The notes: generated by a model from the letters alone, not told the origin. A stretch of DNA of 7,821 nt from Rhodocyclaceae bacterium UBA6160 (GCA_002422995.1 DIUK01000103.1:10033-17853); one strand, 5' to 3'; shown: positions 1 to 6,531, counted from the stretch's first letter. Made by a program: numbers and translations.

Positions 1-20
1 GAATCCCCGTGGGGACGCCA
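1..20 (+). tRNA. tRNA-Glu, 3' end only (cut by left window edge)
   Basis: The first 20 bases parse as the end of a tRNA: GAAT is the last part of the T loop, CCCCG the 3' strand of the T stem, TGGGGAC the 3' strand of the acceptor stem, G the discriminator base, then an encoded CCA. From memory, E. coli tRNA-Glu ends GAATCCCCTAGGGGACGCCA, which matches at 18 of 20 positions. The predicted acceptor 5' strand, GTCCCCA, and discriminator G also fit tRNA-Glu. The anticodon lies outside the window, so the isotype is inferred from the 3' end alone. Confidence 0.85.
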
Positions 21-27
21 GAGTTTC

Positions 28-64
28 CCCGGCTGTGTTCGCAGAAAACGCAAATACAGCCGGG
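28..64 (+). other. Stable hairpin just after the tRNA
   Basis: CCCGGCTGT (28-36) pairs perfectly with ACAGCCGGG (56-64). The stem extends inward through a G-T wobble and two T-A pairs (37-39 with 53-55), then after one mismatch through two more G-C pairs (41-42 with 50-51), closing on an A-rich loop. It begins seven bases after the tRNA CCA, where a 3' processing or termination structure is expected. No T-run follows the stem, so it is not a canonical intrinsic terminator. It may protect the 3' end or assist termination. The structure is seen directly; the role is inference. Confidence 0.5.
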
Positions 65-76
65 ACTGCGCTCTAA

Positions 77-381
77 GAATTAATCAACCTCTCTAGCTAT
101 AAAAAATCAAAGTGCCGCGACGTTTCGCGAAGCATCAAAGATGCAGCGTATATAACGTACTTAATCAATCTCAGCACATCATATCCGTGGTGCAACACTG
201 GTTTATGAATTGAACTTTGAATTGAATTTTTGGCACACTCAACTCTGTGGCTATTCAGCATTGTGGTCAAGTGGCGATGTGGCCATTTGCCAATAGTTTC
301 AACGGGGTTTGCTCTTTCGCAGCAGACTTAATTTGCTAATCTGCTAATTCGCTATCGTAGTGCGCGAGTGCTTAATGTTTT
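77..381. other. Intergenic stretch, no gene seen
   Basis: I find no convincing gene or RNA in these 300 bases between the tRNA hairpin and the 3' end of the DUF3579 gene. It is A+T-rich and contains short repeats. CGCGA/TCGCG (116-120 and 125-129) and GCATC/GATGC (132-136 and 140-144) form two small adjacent hairpins. An imperfect 12-bp tandem lies at 206-229. TGCTAAT occurs twice (334-340 and 342-348). GCTTAA/TTAAGC (370-375 and 382-387) is a weak hairpin at the DUF3579 stop codon. None of these is a clear terminator or promoter. Confidence 0.5.
206..229. repeat. Imperfect 12-bp tandem duplication
   Basis: tgaattgaactt (206-217) is followed directly by tgaattgaattt (218-229), identical at 11 of 12 positions. 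It lies in noncoding A+T-rich sequence. Replication slippage is the simplest explanation. Confidence 0.7.
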
Positions 382-678
382 TTAAGCTGGCGTCACTTTG
401 AGTTGATTGTCTTTGGCAAAATTGATTAAAAAGGTATAGGCCATAGGTTCTGTTGCATAAAGACCGCCATCTACAAAAACGCTTTTATAACCCTCGTGAG
501 TGCCTGGCTGAACAAAGGGGGAGTAGGCCATCCGCCGTTCGGCGCCAAAAGCTGACATGACACCGCAAATTCGCTCAGCCCAGTCGCTTGGTCTGAAAGC
601 TTGGCCATCAAGCGTTACGCCAATGATAATGAAGTTTTCCGCTTGGGATGTTGTCATGGTACTTGGAAGTGATGGCAT
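382..678 (-). CDS. DUF3579 family protein
   Basis: This 98-residue protein belongs, by recall of its consensus, to the DUF3579 family of small, mostly betaproteobacterial proteins of unknown function. The recognisable parts are FIIIGVTLDGQAFRPSDWAE (about residues 16-35), CGVMSAFG (38-45), the YSPFVQP segment (52-58) and the C-terminal EPMAYTFLINFAKDNQ region (about 77-92). It has no signal peptide, membrane segment or obvious catalytic motif and is probably cytoplasmic. The ATG at 678 is preceded by a purine-rich AAAGAAAA. A second in-frame ATG eight codons in has no better ribosome site, so the longer form is kept. It stands alone with no co-directional neighbour. I recall relatives lying beside arginine biosynthesis genes, which are absent here. 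Membership is fairly secure; function is unknown. Confidence 0.85.
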   Translation of the reverse strand: MPSLPSTMTTSQAENFIIIGVTLDGQAFRPSDWAERICGVMSAFGAERRMAYSPFVQPGTHEGYKSVFVDGGLYATEPMAYTFLINFAKDNQLKVTPA

Positions 679-759
679 TCATTTTCTTTGGTTTAAATCA
701 AAGCTATAAAAAAGCTTTACTCAGCACAACCTGAAAATGATGACATCGGCAATAATTTT

Positions 760-783
760 ACGGGGTTTATCACGGGGTTTATC
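760..783. repeat. Perfect 12-bp tandem duplication
   Basis: acggggtttatc occurs twice in direct tandem (760-771 and 772-783) with no mismatch. Its first nine bases recur at 302-310. It falls between the -35-like and -10-like boxes of the weak minus-strand promoter candidate for the DUF3579 gene, so its copy number would set their spacing. The duplication is seen directly; an effect on expression is inference. Confidence 0.85.
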
Positions 784-1210
784 AATGTGACCATGATTGA
801 TTCAGTCGCTTCAAAGTCACAGTCATGCTGTGGTGATACTACTGCCATTCAGGCGTTCGCGCAATCCAAGTCGCAGTTCAGGAAGATTGTTTTATTTCAA
901 AAAATGAGTATGTGGCGTCTTGCCAGTGAGGCTTTTTTTGTTCTATGGTTGAAATATTTGATCATGTACGAGAGATTGCTTTCACTTTCAAGCGGATATA
1001 TCGGTGATAGCACAGATCATTTTTGCTTGTTCGTTGCCGGTATTTTTAAGAGTAATTTACTGCTGCGCCATAAGCAGGTGAGGATGCCAACGGAAGAGAA
1101 AAGGATTTGCAGTTGTTGCTGATTACTGGACGACATGATGTTTTCATGGGCTGATAGATCGGGGAGAGGAATGGGCTAGTGACGTTTGCTTGTTTGGTTT
1201 CTGCCATCTC

Positions 1211-1254
1211 TGCCTTAAGGCCTGCCTTATAATGGTTTTTTATTTTTCGGCCTT
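1211..1254 (+). promoter_or_regulatory. Candidate promoter/operator of the dapC operon
   Basis: A perfect -10 hexamer TATAAT lies at 1228-1233, 31 bp before the dapC GTG, predicting a leader of about 20-25 nt. No good -35 box sits 16-18 bp upstream (the bases there are near CATCTC), so the promoter is weak, activator-dependent or misread. A 10-bp perfect palindrome GCCTTAAGGC (1212-1221) lies just upstream, TGCCTTA is repeated 12 bp apart (1211-1217, 1223-1229), and AAGGCC (1217-1222) and GGCCTT (1249-1254) form an inverted repeat around the -10. These look like possible operator elements, but no known regulator's site is recognised. Confidence 0.35.
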
Positions 1255-1263
1255 GCTTTTCTT

Positions 1264-2457
1264 GTGAATTCCGACCTCGACCGTTTGCAACCTTATCCTT
1301 TTGAAAGACTTCGTCAGTTATGTCACGCCGTCTCGCCAGCGCCGACTTTTTCAGCGATTCGATTGTCTATCGGTGAGCCGCAACATGCCACACCGGAGTT
1401 GATTCAACGGGCACTGAGTGATCATTTGGCAGGTTTGGCGCTTTATCCTACGACGCAAGGTACGTCGGCTTTGCGCGAGGCTATTAGCCAATGGATTGCA
1501 CGTCGTTATCACGTCGCTACGCCGAATGCCGAGACGCAGGTATTGCCTGTGAATGGCTCGCGTGAGGCGCTATTTGCCTTTGCTCAAACAGTGGTCGATC
1601 GGAAAAATCCAAACGCAAAAGTCGTTTGTCCAAATCCCTTTTATCAAATTTACGAAGGTGCAACCTTGCTGGCAGGCGCTGAGCCGGTATATTTAAATAC
1701 ATTGCCTGACAATGGTTTTGCTATGGATTGGGCAGCGATACCTGAAAATGTCTGGTGCGATGTTCAACTGGTTTATGTTTGCTCACCCGCAAATCCGACA
1801 GGCAATGTAATGACACTGGCAGCATGGCAGGTGTTATTTGATCTTGCTGATCAATATGGTTTTGTGATTGCGTCGGACGAGTGTTATTCCGAGATTTATT
1901 GCGACGAAGCGACTCCTCCATTGGGTGCTTTAACCGCCGCTCGGCAACTTGGTCGGGATGACTATCGGCAGCTGGTGGTTTTTTCCAGCTTGTCCAAGCG
2001 CTCCAATGTGCCGGGTTTGCGCTCGGGCTTTGTGGCAGGTGACGCAGCAATACTGAAAAAGTTTTTGCTTTACCGCACTTATCACGGCAGTGCGATGAAC
2101 CCGGCTGTGCAAGCGGCGAGTGTTGCTGCCTGGAATGATGAAGCCCATGTGCTGGATAATCGTCGTCTCTATGCCGAAAAATTTCGTGCCGTCACTCCTC
2201 TCATTGCGCCCTATCTGCCATGTACTATCCCTGATGCAGGATTTTATTTATGGGCGAAAACCCCCATTGCGGATACAGACTTTGCCCGTCGGTTGCTTGA
2301 AGAAAAAAACGTGGCTGTGTTGCCGGGCAGTTTTCTGGGGCGGGTTGCCTATGGGATGAATCCAGGGGAAAACTTTATCCGTATTGCATTGGTTCCCGAC
2401 CTTGCGGATTGCCTTGAAGCGGCGCAACGTATCAATGATTTTTGTCTCACTTTGTGA
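1264..2457 (+). CDS. dapC: N-succinyldiaminopimelate aminotransferase (DapC)
   Basis: DapC is a cytoplasmic PLP enzyme that transaminates N-succinyl-2-amino-6-ketopimelate with glutamate in the succinylase route to meso-diaminopimelate and lysine. The 397 residues are a complete class I/II aminotransferase. The opening DRLQPYPFERLRQL and LSIGEP (about 35-40) are typical of the proteobacterial DapC type. PANPTG (175-180) supplies the cofactor-contacting Asn177 and SDECY (204-208) supplies Asp205. SLSKRS carries the Schiff-base Lys245, followed by Arg253, and FIRIAL contains the substrate carboxylate-binding Arg373. The GTG at 1264 is chosen because the frame has a stop at 1216-1218 and no ATG, GTG or TTG between, and because the N-terminus fits the family. 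No Shine-Dalgarno sequence is visible. It is first in the operon, with dapD starting 11 bp after its stop. ArgD-like enzymes are related, but the N-terminus and neighbours favour DapC. Confidence 0.95.
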   Translation: MNSDLDRLQPYPFERLRQLCHAVSPAPTFSAIRLSIGEPQHATPELIQRALSDHLAGLALYPTTQGTSALREAISQWIARRYHVATPNAETQVLPVNGSREALFAFAQTVVDRKNPNAKVVCPNPFYQIYEGATLLAGAEPVYLNTLPDNGFAMDWAAIPENVWCDVQLVYVCSPANPTGNVMTLAAWQVLFDLADQYGFVIASDECYSEIYCDEATPPLGALTAARQLGRDDYRQLVVFSSLSKRSNVPGLRSGFVAGDAAILKKFLLYRTYHGSAMNPAVQAASVAAWNDEAHVLDNRRLYAEKFRAVTPLIAPYLPCTIPDAGFYLWAKTPIADTDFARRLLEEKNVAVLPGSFLGRVAYGMNPGENFIRIALVPDLADCLEAAQRINDFCLTL

Positions 2458-2468
2458 AAGAGAACACG

Positions 2469-3299
2469 ATGAGTAACTTGCATAACGAATTGCAGCAAAC
2501 AATTGAACAGGCGTGGGAGGATCGCGCAAGCCTAAAGCCTGGCTCGGCACCTGCCAGAATTGGCGATGCGGTAGCGCATGTGCTGGGGGAACTGGATCAG
2601 GGCACGTTGCGTGTGGCGGAGAAAATTGAGGGGCAATGGACGACACATCAATGGATCAAGAAAGCAGTTTTGCTTTCGTTCCGTTTAGAAGATAACGCTT
2701 TGATGGATAACGGCCCGATGCGTTATTTTGACAAAGTTCCTACAAAATTCGCGAATTACGATGTACATCAGTTCGAGCAGGGCGGTTTTCGCGTGGTGCC
2801 CCCCGCTGTTGCCCGACGCGGCAGTTTTATTGGCAAAAACGTGGTGCTCATGCCAAGCTATGTGAACATCGGGGCTTATGTTGGTGAAGGCACGATGGTG
2901 GACACGTGGGCTACGGTGGGCTCTTGCGCGCAGATTGGCAAACATGTGCATTTGTCCGGTGGTGTAGGCATTGGCGGGGTGTTGGAGCCTTTGCAGGCGA
3001 ACCCGACCATCATCGGTGACAATTGCTTTATCGGTGCGCGTTCTGAGGTCGTTGAAGGCGTGATTGTTGAAGATAACTGTGTGATCTCCATGGGGGTTTA
3101 TATCAGCCAAAGCACGAAAATTTACGATCGTGCAACAGGTGAGATTACCTATGGCCGCGTGCCTGAAGGGTCAGTGGTGGTGAGTGGTAATTTGCCATCT
3201 GCTGATGGAAAATATAGCCTTTACTGTGCAGTTATTGTTAAGCGAGTAGACGCGCAGACCCGTGCAAAAACCAGCATTAATGAGCTGCTAAGAGACTAG
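2469..3299 (+). CDS. dapD: 2,3,4,5-tetrahydropyridine-2,6-dicarboxylate N-succinyltransferase (DapD)
   Basis: DapD transfers succinyl from succinyl-CoA to tetrahydrodipicolinate, committing it to the succinylase branch of diaminopimelate/lysine synthesis; the family is a cytoplasmic trimer. From the ATG at 2469 the protein has 276 residues, close to E. coli DapD (274). An N-terminal helical domain (about 1-100) precedes a left-handed beta-helix with hexapeptide-type repeats (about 108-240), for example SFIGKNVVLMPSYVNIGAYV and TIIGDNCFIGARSEVVEGVI. Asp145 (in MVDTW) and Glu193 (in ARSEVVEG) are likely equivalents of the proposed catalytic Asp/Glu pair. That alignment is from memory. The frame could begin at a TTG at 2442, inside dapC, but the ATG follows a good AAAGAGAA ribosome site and gives the family N-terminus. 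It is 11 bp from dapC and 24 bp from pilU. Confidence 0.97.
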   Translation: MSNLHNELQQTIEQAWEDRASLKPGSAPARIGDAVAHVLGELDQGTLRVAEKIEGQWTTHQWIKKAVLLSFRLEDNALMDNGPMRYFDKVPTKFANYDVHQFEQGGFRVVPPAVARRGSFIGKNVVLMPSYVNIGAYVGEGTMVDTWATVGSCAQIGKHVHLSGGVGIGGVLEPLQANPTIIGDNCFIGARSEVVEGVIVEDNCVISMGVYISQSTKIYDRATGEITYGRVPEGSVVVSGNLPSADGKYSLYCAVIVKRVDAQTRAKTSINELLRD

Positions 3300-3323
3300 T
3301 CTTTAACTTGTCAGGGTAAACAC

Positions 3324-4490
3324 ATGGGCAACATGCAGAAGTTGTTTCAATTGATGGTCGATAAAAAGGCATCCGATTTGTTTTTTTCGTGTGGAGCCAA
3401 GATTACGATCAAAATCAATGGCAATTCGATGCCGATAAACGCTTCAACGATTGATTTAGCGACCATTCGTGCATTATTAGCTGAAGTGCTTACGCCAGAT
3501 CAGGTCGAAGAGCTGGACAAGGAGCGAGAGCTCAATGTGCGTTATAGCGTGCCTCAATTAGGGGTGTTTCGCCTATCGTGTTTTTTCCAGCGTGGGACAC
3601 CTGCAATGGTCGTGCGCTATATTCCGATCAATGTGCCAAGTATTGATACTTTGGGGTTGCCTGATACCTTAAAAGATATCGTGATGGAAAAGCGTGGTTT
3701 GGTTTTGATTGTTGGCGCGACAGGATCAGGAAAGTCAACGACGCTTACTTCGATGCTGGATTATCGAAATATTCATCAAAGCGGGCATATTTTGACGCTG
3801 GAAGATCCGATTGAGTTTTTGTTCCAAAATAAGAAGTCAATTGTTAATCAGCGCGAAGTGGGTGCGGATGCACTGACCTTTCAAAAGGCTTTGAAAAATG
3901 CACTTCGGCAGGCGCCAGATGTGATTTTTATTGGCGAAATTCGCGATAGGGAAACCATGAGCCAAGCCATTGCTTACGCGCAATCTGGCCATTTATGTAT
4001 TGCAACGCTGCATGCAAATAACAGTTATCACGCCATGGGGCGAATTATCAGCTTTTACCCAGTCGAAAGTCGAGATGCTTTGTTAGCTGATATTTCTGTG
4101 GCCTTGAAATCCATTATTTCTCAGCGATTGGTTAAAAAACAGGATGGCAGCCGTACGCCGGCAGTCGAGGTTTTGCTCAATTCACGTTATGTTGCCGAGT
4201 TGATCGAAAAAGGTGATTTAAGCGAAATCAAGGATGCCATGGAAAAAAGCATGGTGCCCGGGAGTCAGACGTTTGAACAATGTTTGTTTGCGCTTTATAA
4301 GGCAAATGTCATCACTTTGGATGAGGCCTTGGCAAATGCGGACTCCGCAAATAACTTGCAATGGTTGATAAACAATGCTGCCCCTGCGATTGATGTAGCC
4401 TCGGTTAGCAAAGTAGATGATCCGGTAAGTTCGCTAGCACCAGGAACGTCGTTTAGCGGGTTTACCCTCAAAATGGATACAGATAGCTGA
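3324..4490 (+). CDS. pilU: Type IV pilus retraction ATPase PilU (PilT-like)
   Basis: This 388-residue protein is a PilT/PilU-type hexameric ATPase acting at the inner-membrane base of type IV pili. PilU is the accessory motor that aids PilT-driven retraction. An N-terminal PAS-like domain (about 1-100) leads to a RecA-like ATPase domain with Walker A GATGSGKST (131-139, Lys137), an Asp box LTLEDPIEF (157-165), Walker B IFIGEIRD (201-208, catalytic Glu205) and a His box LCIATLHANN (224-233). The C-terminal half, with VEVLLNSRYVAELIEKGDL (281-299), EIKDAMEKS and TFEQCLFALYK, fits PilU rather than PilT, which carries AIRNLIRE here. A flexible tail of about 38 residues follows. The ribosome site is weak (CAGGG). 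The stop TGA shares its last base with the dapE ATG (TGATG), suggesting translational coupling. No pilT is in view. Confidence 0.92.
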   Translation: MGNMQKLFQLMVDKKASDLFFSCGAKITIKINGNSMPINASTIDLATIRALLAEVLTPDQVEELDKERELNVRYSVPQLGVFRLSCFFQRGTPAMVVRYIPINVPSIDTLGLPDTLKDIVMEKRGLVLIVGATGSGKSTTLTSMLDYRNIHQSGHILTLEDPIEFLFQNKKSIVNQREVGADALTFQKALKNALRQAPDVIFIGEIRDRETMSQAIAYAQSGHLCIATLHANNSYHAMGRIISFYPVESRDALLADISVALKSIISQRLVKKQDGSRTPAVEVLLNSRYVAELIEKGDLSEIKDAMEKSMVPGSQTFEQCLFALYKANVITLDEALANADSANNLQWLINNAAPAIDVASVSKVDDPVSSLAPGTSFSGFTLKMDTDS

Positions 4491-5623
4491 TGGATGTTCT
4501 AGAAAAAGTAAAAGCACTGATTGCGCGCCCATCAATTACGCCGAATGACGCTGGATGCCTGGAATTAATTGCCTCTTGGCTGACGCCTTTGGGGTTCAGC
4601 ATAGAACGCATAGACCAAGGCGGTGTTTCCAACCTGTGGGCCAAACGACCCGGAAGTGATGCTGGCGGCAAATTGATTTGCTTTGCAGGTCATACCGATG
4701 TAGTACCGACCGGTCCGCTTAACCAATGGGCGTCGCCCCCATTTGTGCCCGAGATTCGTGACGGCTATCTGTATGGGCGTGGGGCGGCGGATATGAAAAG
4801 CTCTTTGGCTGCGTGCGTTGTGGCGCTGGAACGCTTGCTCCATCGCCGTCCTGCCAGCGCCGACTTTTTGGCCTTGCTGCTCACCTCTGACGAGGAGGGC
4901 GATGCAATCAATGGCACGGTGCGTGTCGTGGAGGCGTTAAAAGCGCGCGGTGAGCGGATGGATTACTGCATCGTGGGTGAGCCTACTTGTGTTGATCGGC
5001 TCGGCGATACAGTTAAAAATGGCCGTCGTGGGTCGCTTTCTGCCAAGCTGATTGTCAAAGGCGTGCAAGGCCATGTGGCGTATCCGCATTTGGTCAAAAA
5101 CCCCGTCCATTTGGCGGCACCTGCTTTGGCTGAGCTCGTCGCCATCGCTTGGGATGCAGGCAACGAGGATTTTCCGCCGACCAGTTTGCAGATCTCGAAC
5201 GCCCATGCAGGCACCGGTGCCAATAACGTGAGTCCTGGCACGTTTGACATCATGTTCAACTTCCGTTTTTCCACTGCCAGTACAGCCCAAGGCTTGGAGG
5301 CGCGTGTGCATGAGCTGCTCGATCGGCATGGTCTGGATTACGATATTCAATGGACGCTGGGTGCTAAACCTTTCCTCACGCGACGCGGTACGCTCTCGGC
5401 TGCGATTGCAGAATCCATTCATGAAGTAACCGGGATGACGACGGAGCTGGCGACCACGGGCGGCACGTCGGATGGCCGATTCATCGCGGATATCTGCGAT
5501 CAACTGGTCGAATTCGGGCCGACCAATGAAAGTATTCACAAAATTGATGAACGGATTGCGGTGGCGGAGCTAGAACAATTGGCAAAAATCTATGAAGGCA
5601 CGTTTGATCGGCTGATGTCATGA
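4490..5623 (+). CDS. dapE: Succinyl-diaminopimelate desuccinylase (DapE)
   Basis: DapE is a di-zinc M20-family hydrolase that splits N-succinyl-L,L-diaminopimelate into L,L-diaminopimelate and succinate. The 377 residues match the length of the H. influenzae enzyme, and all active-site residues appear one position later than in it: metal ligands His68 (AGHTD), Asp101 (AADMKS), Glu136, Glu164 (VGEPT) and His350 (ESIHK), the general base Glu135 (SDEEG), and His195 (GHVAYPH) in the dimerisation domain. GTGANNVSPG (241-250) and TGGTSDGRF (323-331) are also typical. The ATG overlaps the pilU stop by one base, and no strong ribosome site precedes it, so translation probably depends on pilU. Its own stop overlaps the prmB start by four bases. 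It supplies the last succinylase-specific step, completing the set with dapC and dapD. Confidence 0.97.
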   Translation: MDVLEKVKALIARPSITPNDAGCLELIASWLTPLGFSIERIDQGGVSNLWAKRPGSDAGGKLICFAGHTDVVPTGPLNQWASPPFVPEIRDGYLYGRGAADMKSSLAACVVALERLLHRRPASADFLALLLTSDEEGDAINGTVRVVEALKARGERMDYCIVGEPTCVDRLGDTVKNGRRGSLSAKLIVKGVQGHVAYPHLVKNPVHLAAPALAELVAIAWDAGNEDFPPTSLQISNAHAGTGANNVSPGTFDIMFNFRFSTASTAQGLEARVHELLDRHGLDYDIQWTLGAKPFLTRRGTLSAAIAESIHEVTGMTTELATTGGTSDGRFIADICDQLVEFGPTNESIHKIDERIAVAELEQLAKIYEGTFDRLMS

Positions 5624-6531
5624 CCGCCACGGATGCGATTGACGAGTTGATCACCCTGCGCGACTGGTTGCGCTGGGCAGTAAGCCGCTTCACCGAAGCC
5701 GAGCTTTTTTTTGGACATGGCACGGATAACGCGTGGGACGAGGCGATTTGGTTGCTGCTGGCAACACTCAAATTACCGCGTGATCGGCTGGAAGCCTGTA
5801 TTGATGCGCGCCTGACCAAGGCCGAGCGCTTGGCCGTTTGGCAAGCTTTGCAGCAACGTATTGCGCGCCGTTTGCCTGCCGCTTATATCGTGCAAGAAGC
5901 CTGGCTGGGCGATTTTCGGTTTTATGTGGATGAGCGGGTGATTGTGCCGCGTTCTTATTTTGCCGAGTTGCTCAGAGAGGGTTTTTCGCCATGGGTGGAA
6001 GATGTTGACAGCGTGACGAACGCGCTGGATTTATGTACGGGATCAGGCTGCCTGGCGATTCTTATGGCGCATACTTTTCCGAATGCGCAAATTGATGCGA
6101 TTGACATATCGTCCGCAGCGCTTGCCGTGGCAAAACGCAACATTGCCGATTATGGACTGGCTGGTATTGTCCAGCCGATTGAATCAGACTTGTTCGCCGC
6201 AGTAGCTGGCAAGCGGTATGACCTTATTTTAAGTAACCCGCCTTATGTCACTGCCGCAGCGATGGCTGCCTTGCCAATGGAGTATCGCCATGAGCCAGCG
6301 CTTGCGCTCGCGGCCGGTGAGGATGGGCTGGATGTTGTGCGTCGCCTGTTGGCTAAAGCGGCTGAACATTTGAATCCTGGCGGGTTTATTGCCATTGAAG
6401 TGGGGCACAACCGCGAGCAGGTAGAAACAGCTTTTCCTGAGTTAGGGGCTATTTGGCTAGACACGGTGTCCAGTGAAGAAAAAGTTTTTCTGGTAAGTGA
6501 AGAAGCCTTGCGTGATTTTGCAAAAATGTAA
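5620..6531 (+). CDS. prmB: Ribosomal protein L3 N5-glutamine methyltransferase (PrmB)
   Basis: PrmB is a SAM-dependent class I methyltransferase that methylates a glutamine side chain of ribosomal protein L3 (uL3) during 50S assembly. The 303 residues contain the N-terminal substrate-binding domain with SRFTEAELFFGHGTDNAWDE (22-41), whose FGHGTDNAWDEA portion separates PrmB from its release-factor paralogue PrmC. VDERVIVPRS (103-112) follows, then SAM motif I LDLCTGSGCLAI (136-147), DAIDIS (159-164) and the Gln-binding NPPY (206-209). EYRHEPALAL (221-230) is also typical. The ATG overlaps the dapE stop as ATGA, implying translational coupling. It is the last gene of the operon; the next gene converges on it 40 bp away, and I see no clear terminator between them. 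Identification as PrmB is firm. Confidence 0.95.
   Translation: MTATDAIDELITLRDWLRWAVSRFTEAELFFGHGTDNAWDEAIWLLLATLKLPRDRLEACIDARLTKAERLAVWQALQQRIARRLPAAYIVQEAWLGDFRFYVDERVIVPRSYFAELLREGFSPWVEDVDSVTNALDLCTGSGCLAILMAHTFPNAQIDAIDISSAALAVAKRNIADYGLAGIVQPIESDLFAAVAGKRYDLILSNPPYVTAAAMAALPMEYRHEPALALAAGEDGLDVVRRLLAKAAEHLNPGGFIAIEVGHNREQVETAFPELGAIWLDTVSSEEKVFLVSEEALRDFAKM

Larger units (their letters stand above)
679..1263. other. 585-bp intergenic region between divergent genes
   Basis: No convincing gene is visible between the DUF3579 gene (leftward) and dapC (rightward). A 111-codon open frame from a GTG at 787 to 1122 matches nothing I recognise. It lacks a ribosome site and uses AGG/AGA four times, so I treat it as chance. 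A 53-codon minus-strand frame (1207 to 1046) starts near AAGG but is also unrecognised. AAAGCT/AGCTTT (700-705 and 713-718) forms a 6-bp hairpin just 5' of the DUF3579 gene. On the minus strand TTGATA and TAAAAT, 19 bp apart across the tandem repeat at 760-783, resemble a weak promoter for that gene. The right end carries the dapC promoter candidate. Confidence 0.5.

Noticed and set aside
1..27. CRISPR-like or palindromic look of TCCCC-GT-GGGGA
   Set aside because: It is the junction of the T stem and acceptor stem of the tRNA and is not repeated in the window.
2..76. All three plus-strand frames are open at the left edge, suggesting a C-terminal coding fragment
   Set aside because: The first 20 bases are a clear tRNA-Glu 3' end and the next 40 form a hairpin. 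The open frames are too short to support a protein.
787..1122. 111-codon plus-strand ORF with Cys pairs (SCC, CSCC) and two hydrophobic stretches
   Set aside because: It has no recognisable family and no ribosome site, starts with GTG inside a repeat-rich region, and uses rare AGG/AGA codons unlike the neighbouring genes. The length is within chance for this A+T-rich gap.
1211..1247. Intrinsic terminator from AAGG/CCTT stem and the following T-rich run
   Set aside because: The stem is short and the T-run begins several bases after it (1235). With TATAAT in between and a gene starting at 1264, a promoter reading is more economical.
1..1263. Genomic island or prophage remnant next to the tRNA
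   Set aside because: There is no integrase fragment, no second copy of the tRNA end and no mobile-element motif. DUF3579 is an ordinary chromosomal family.
2442..2468. N-terminal extension of dapD from a TTG start
   Set aside because: The nine extra codons overlap the end of dapC and are not family-like. The ATG at 2469 has a good purine-rich ribosome site and gives a standard-length DapD.
4937..5539. 200-codon minus-strand ORF opposite dapE
   Set aside because: It is a shadow of the strongly conserved dapE gene, with no family resemblance and low-complexity, Arg-rich content.
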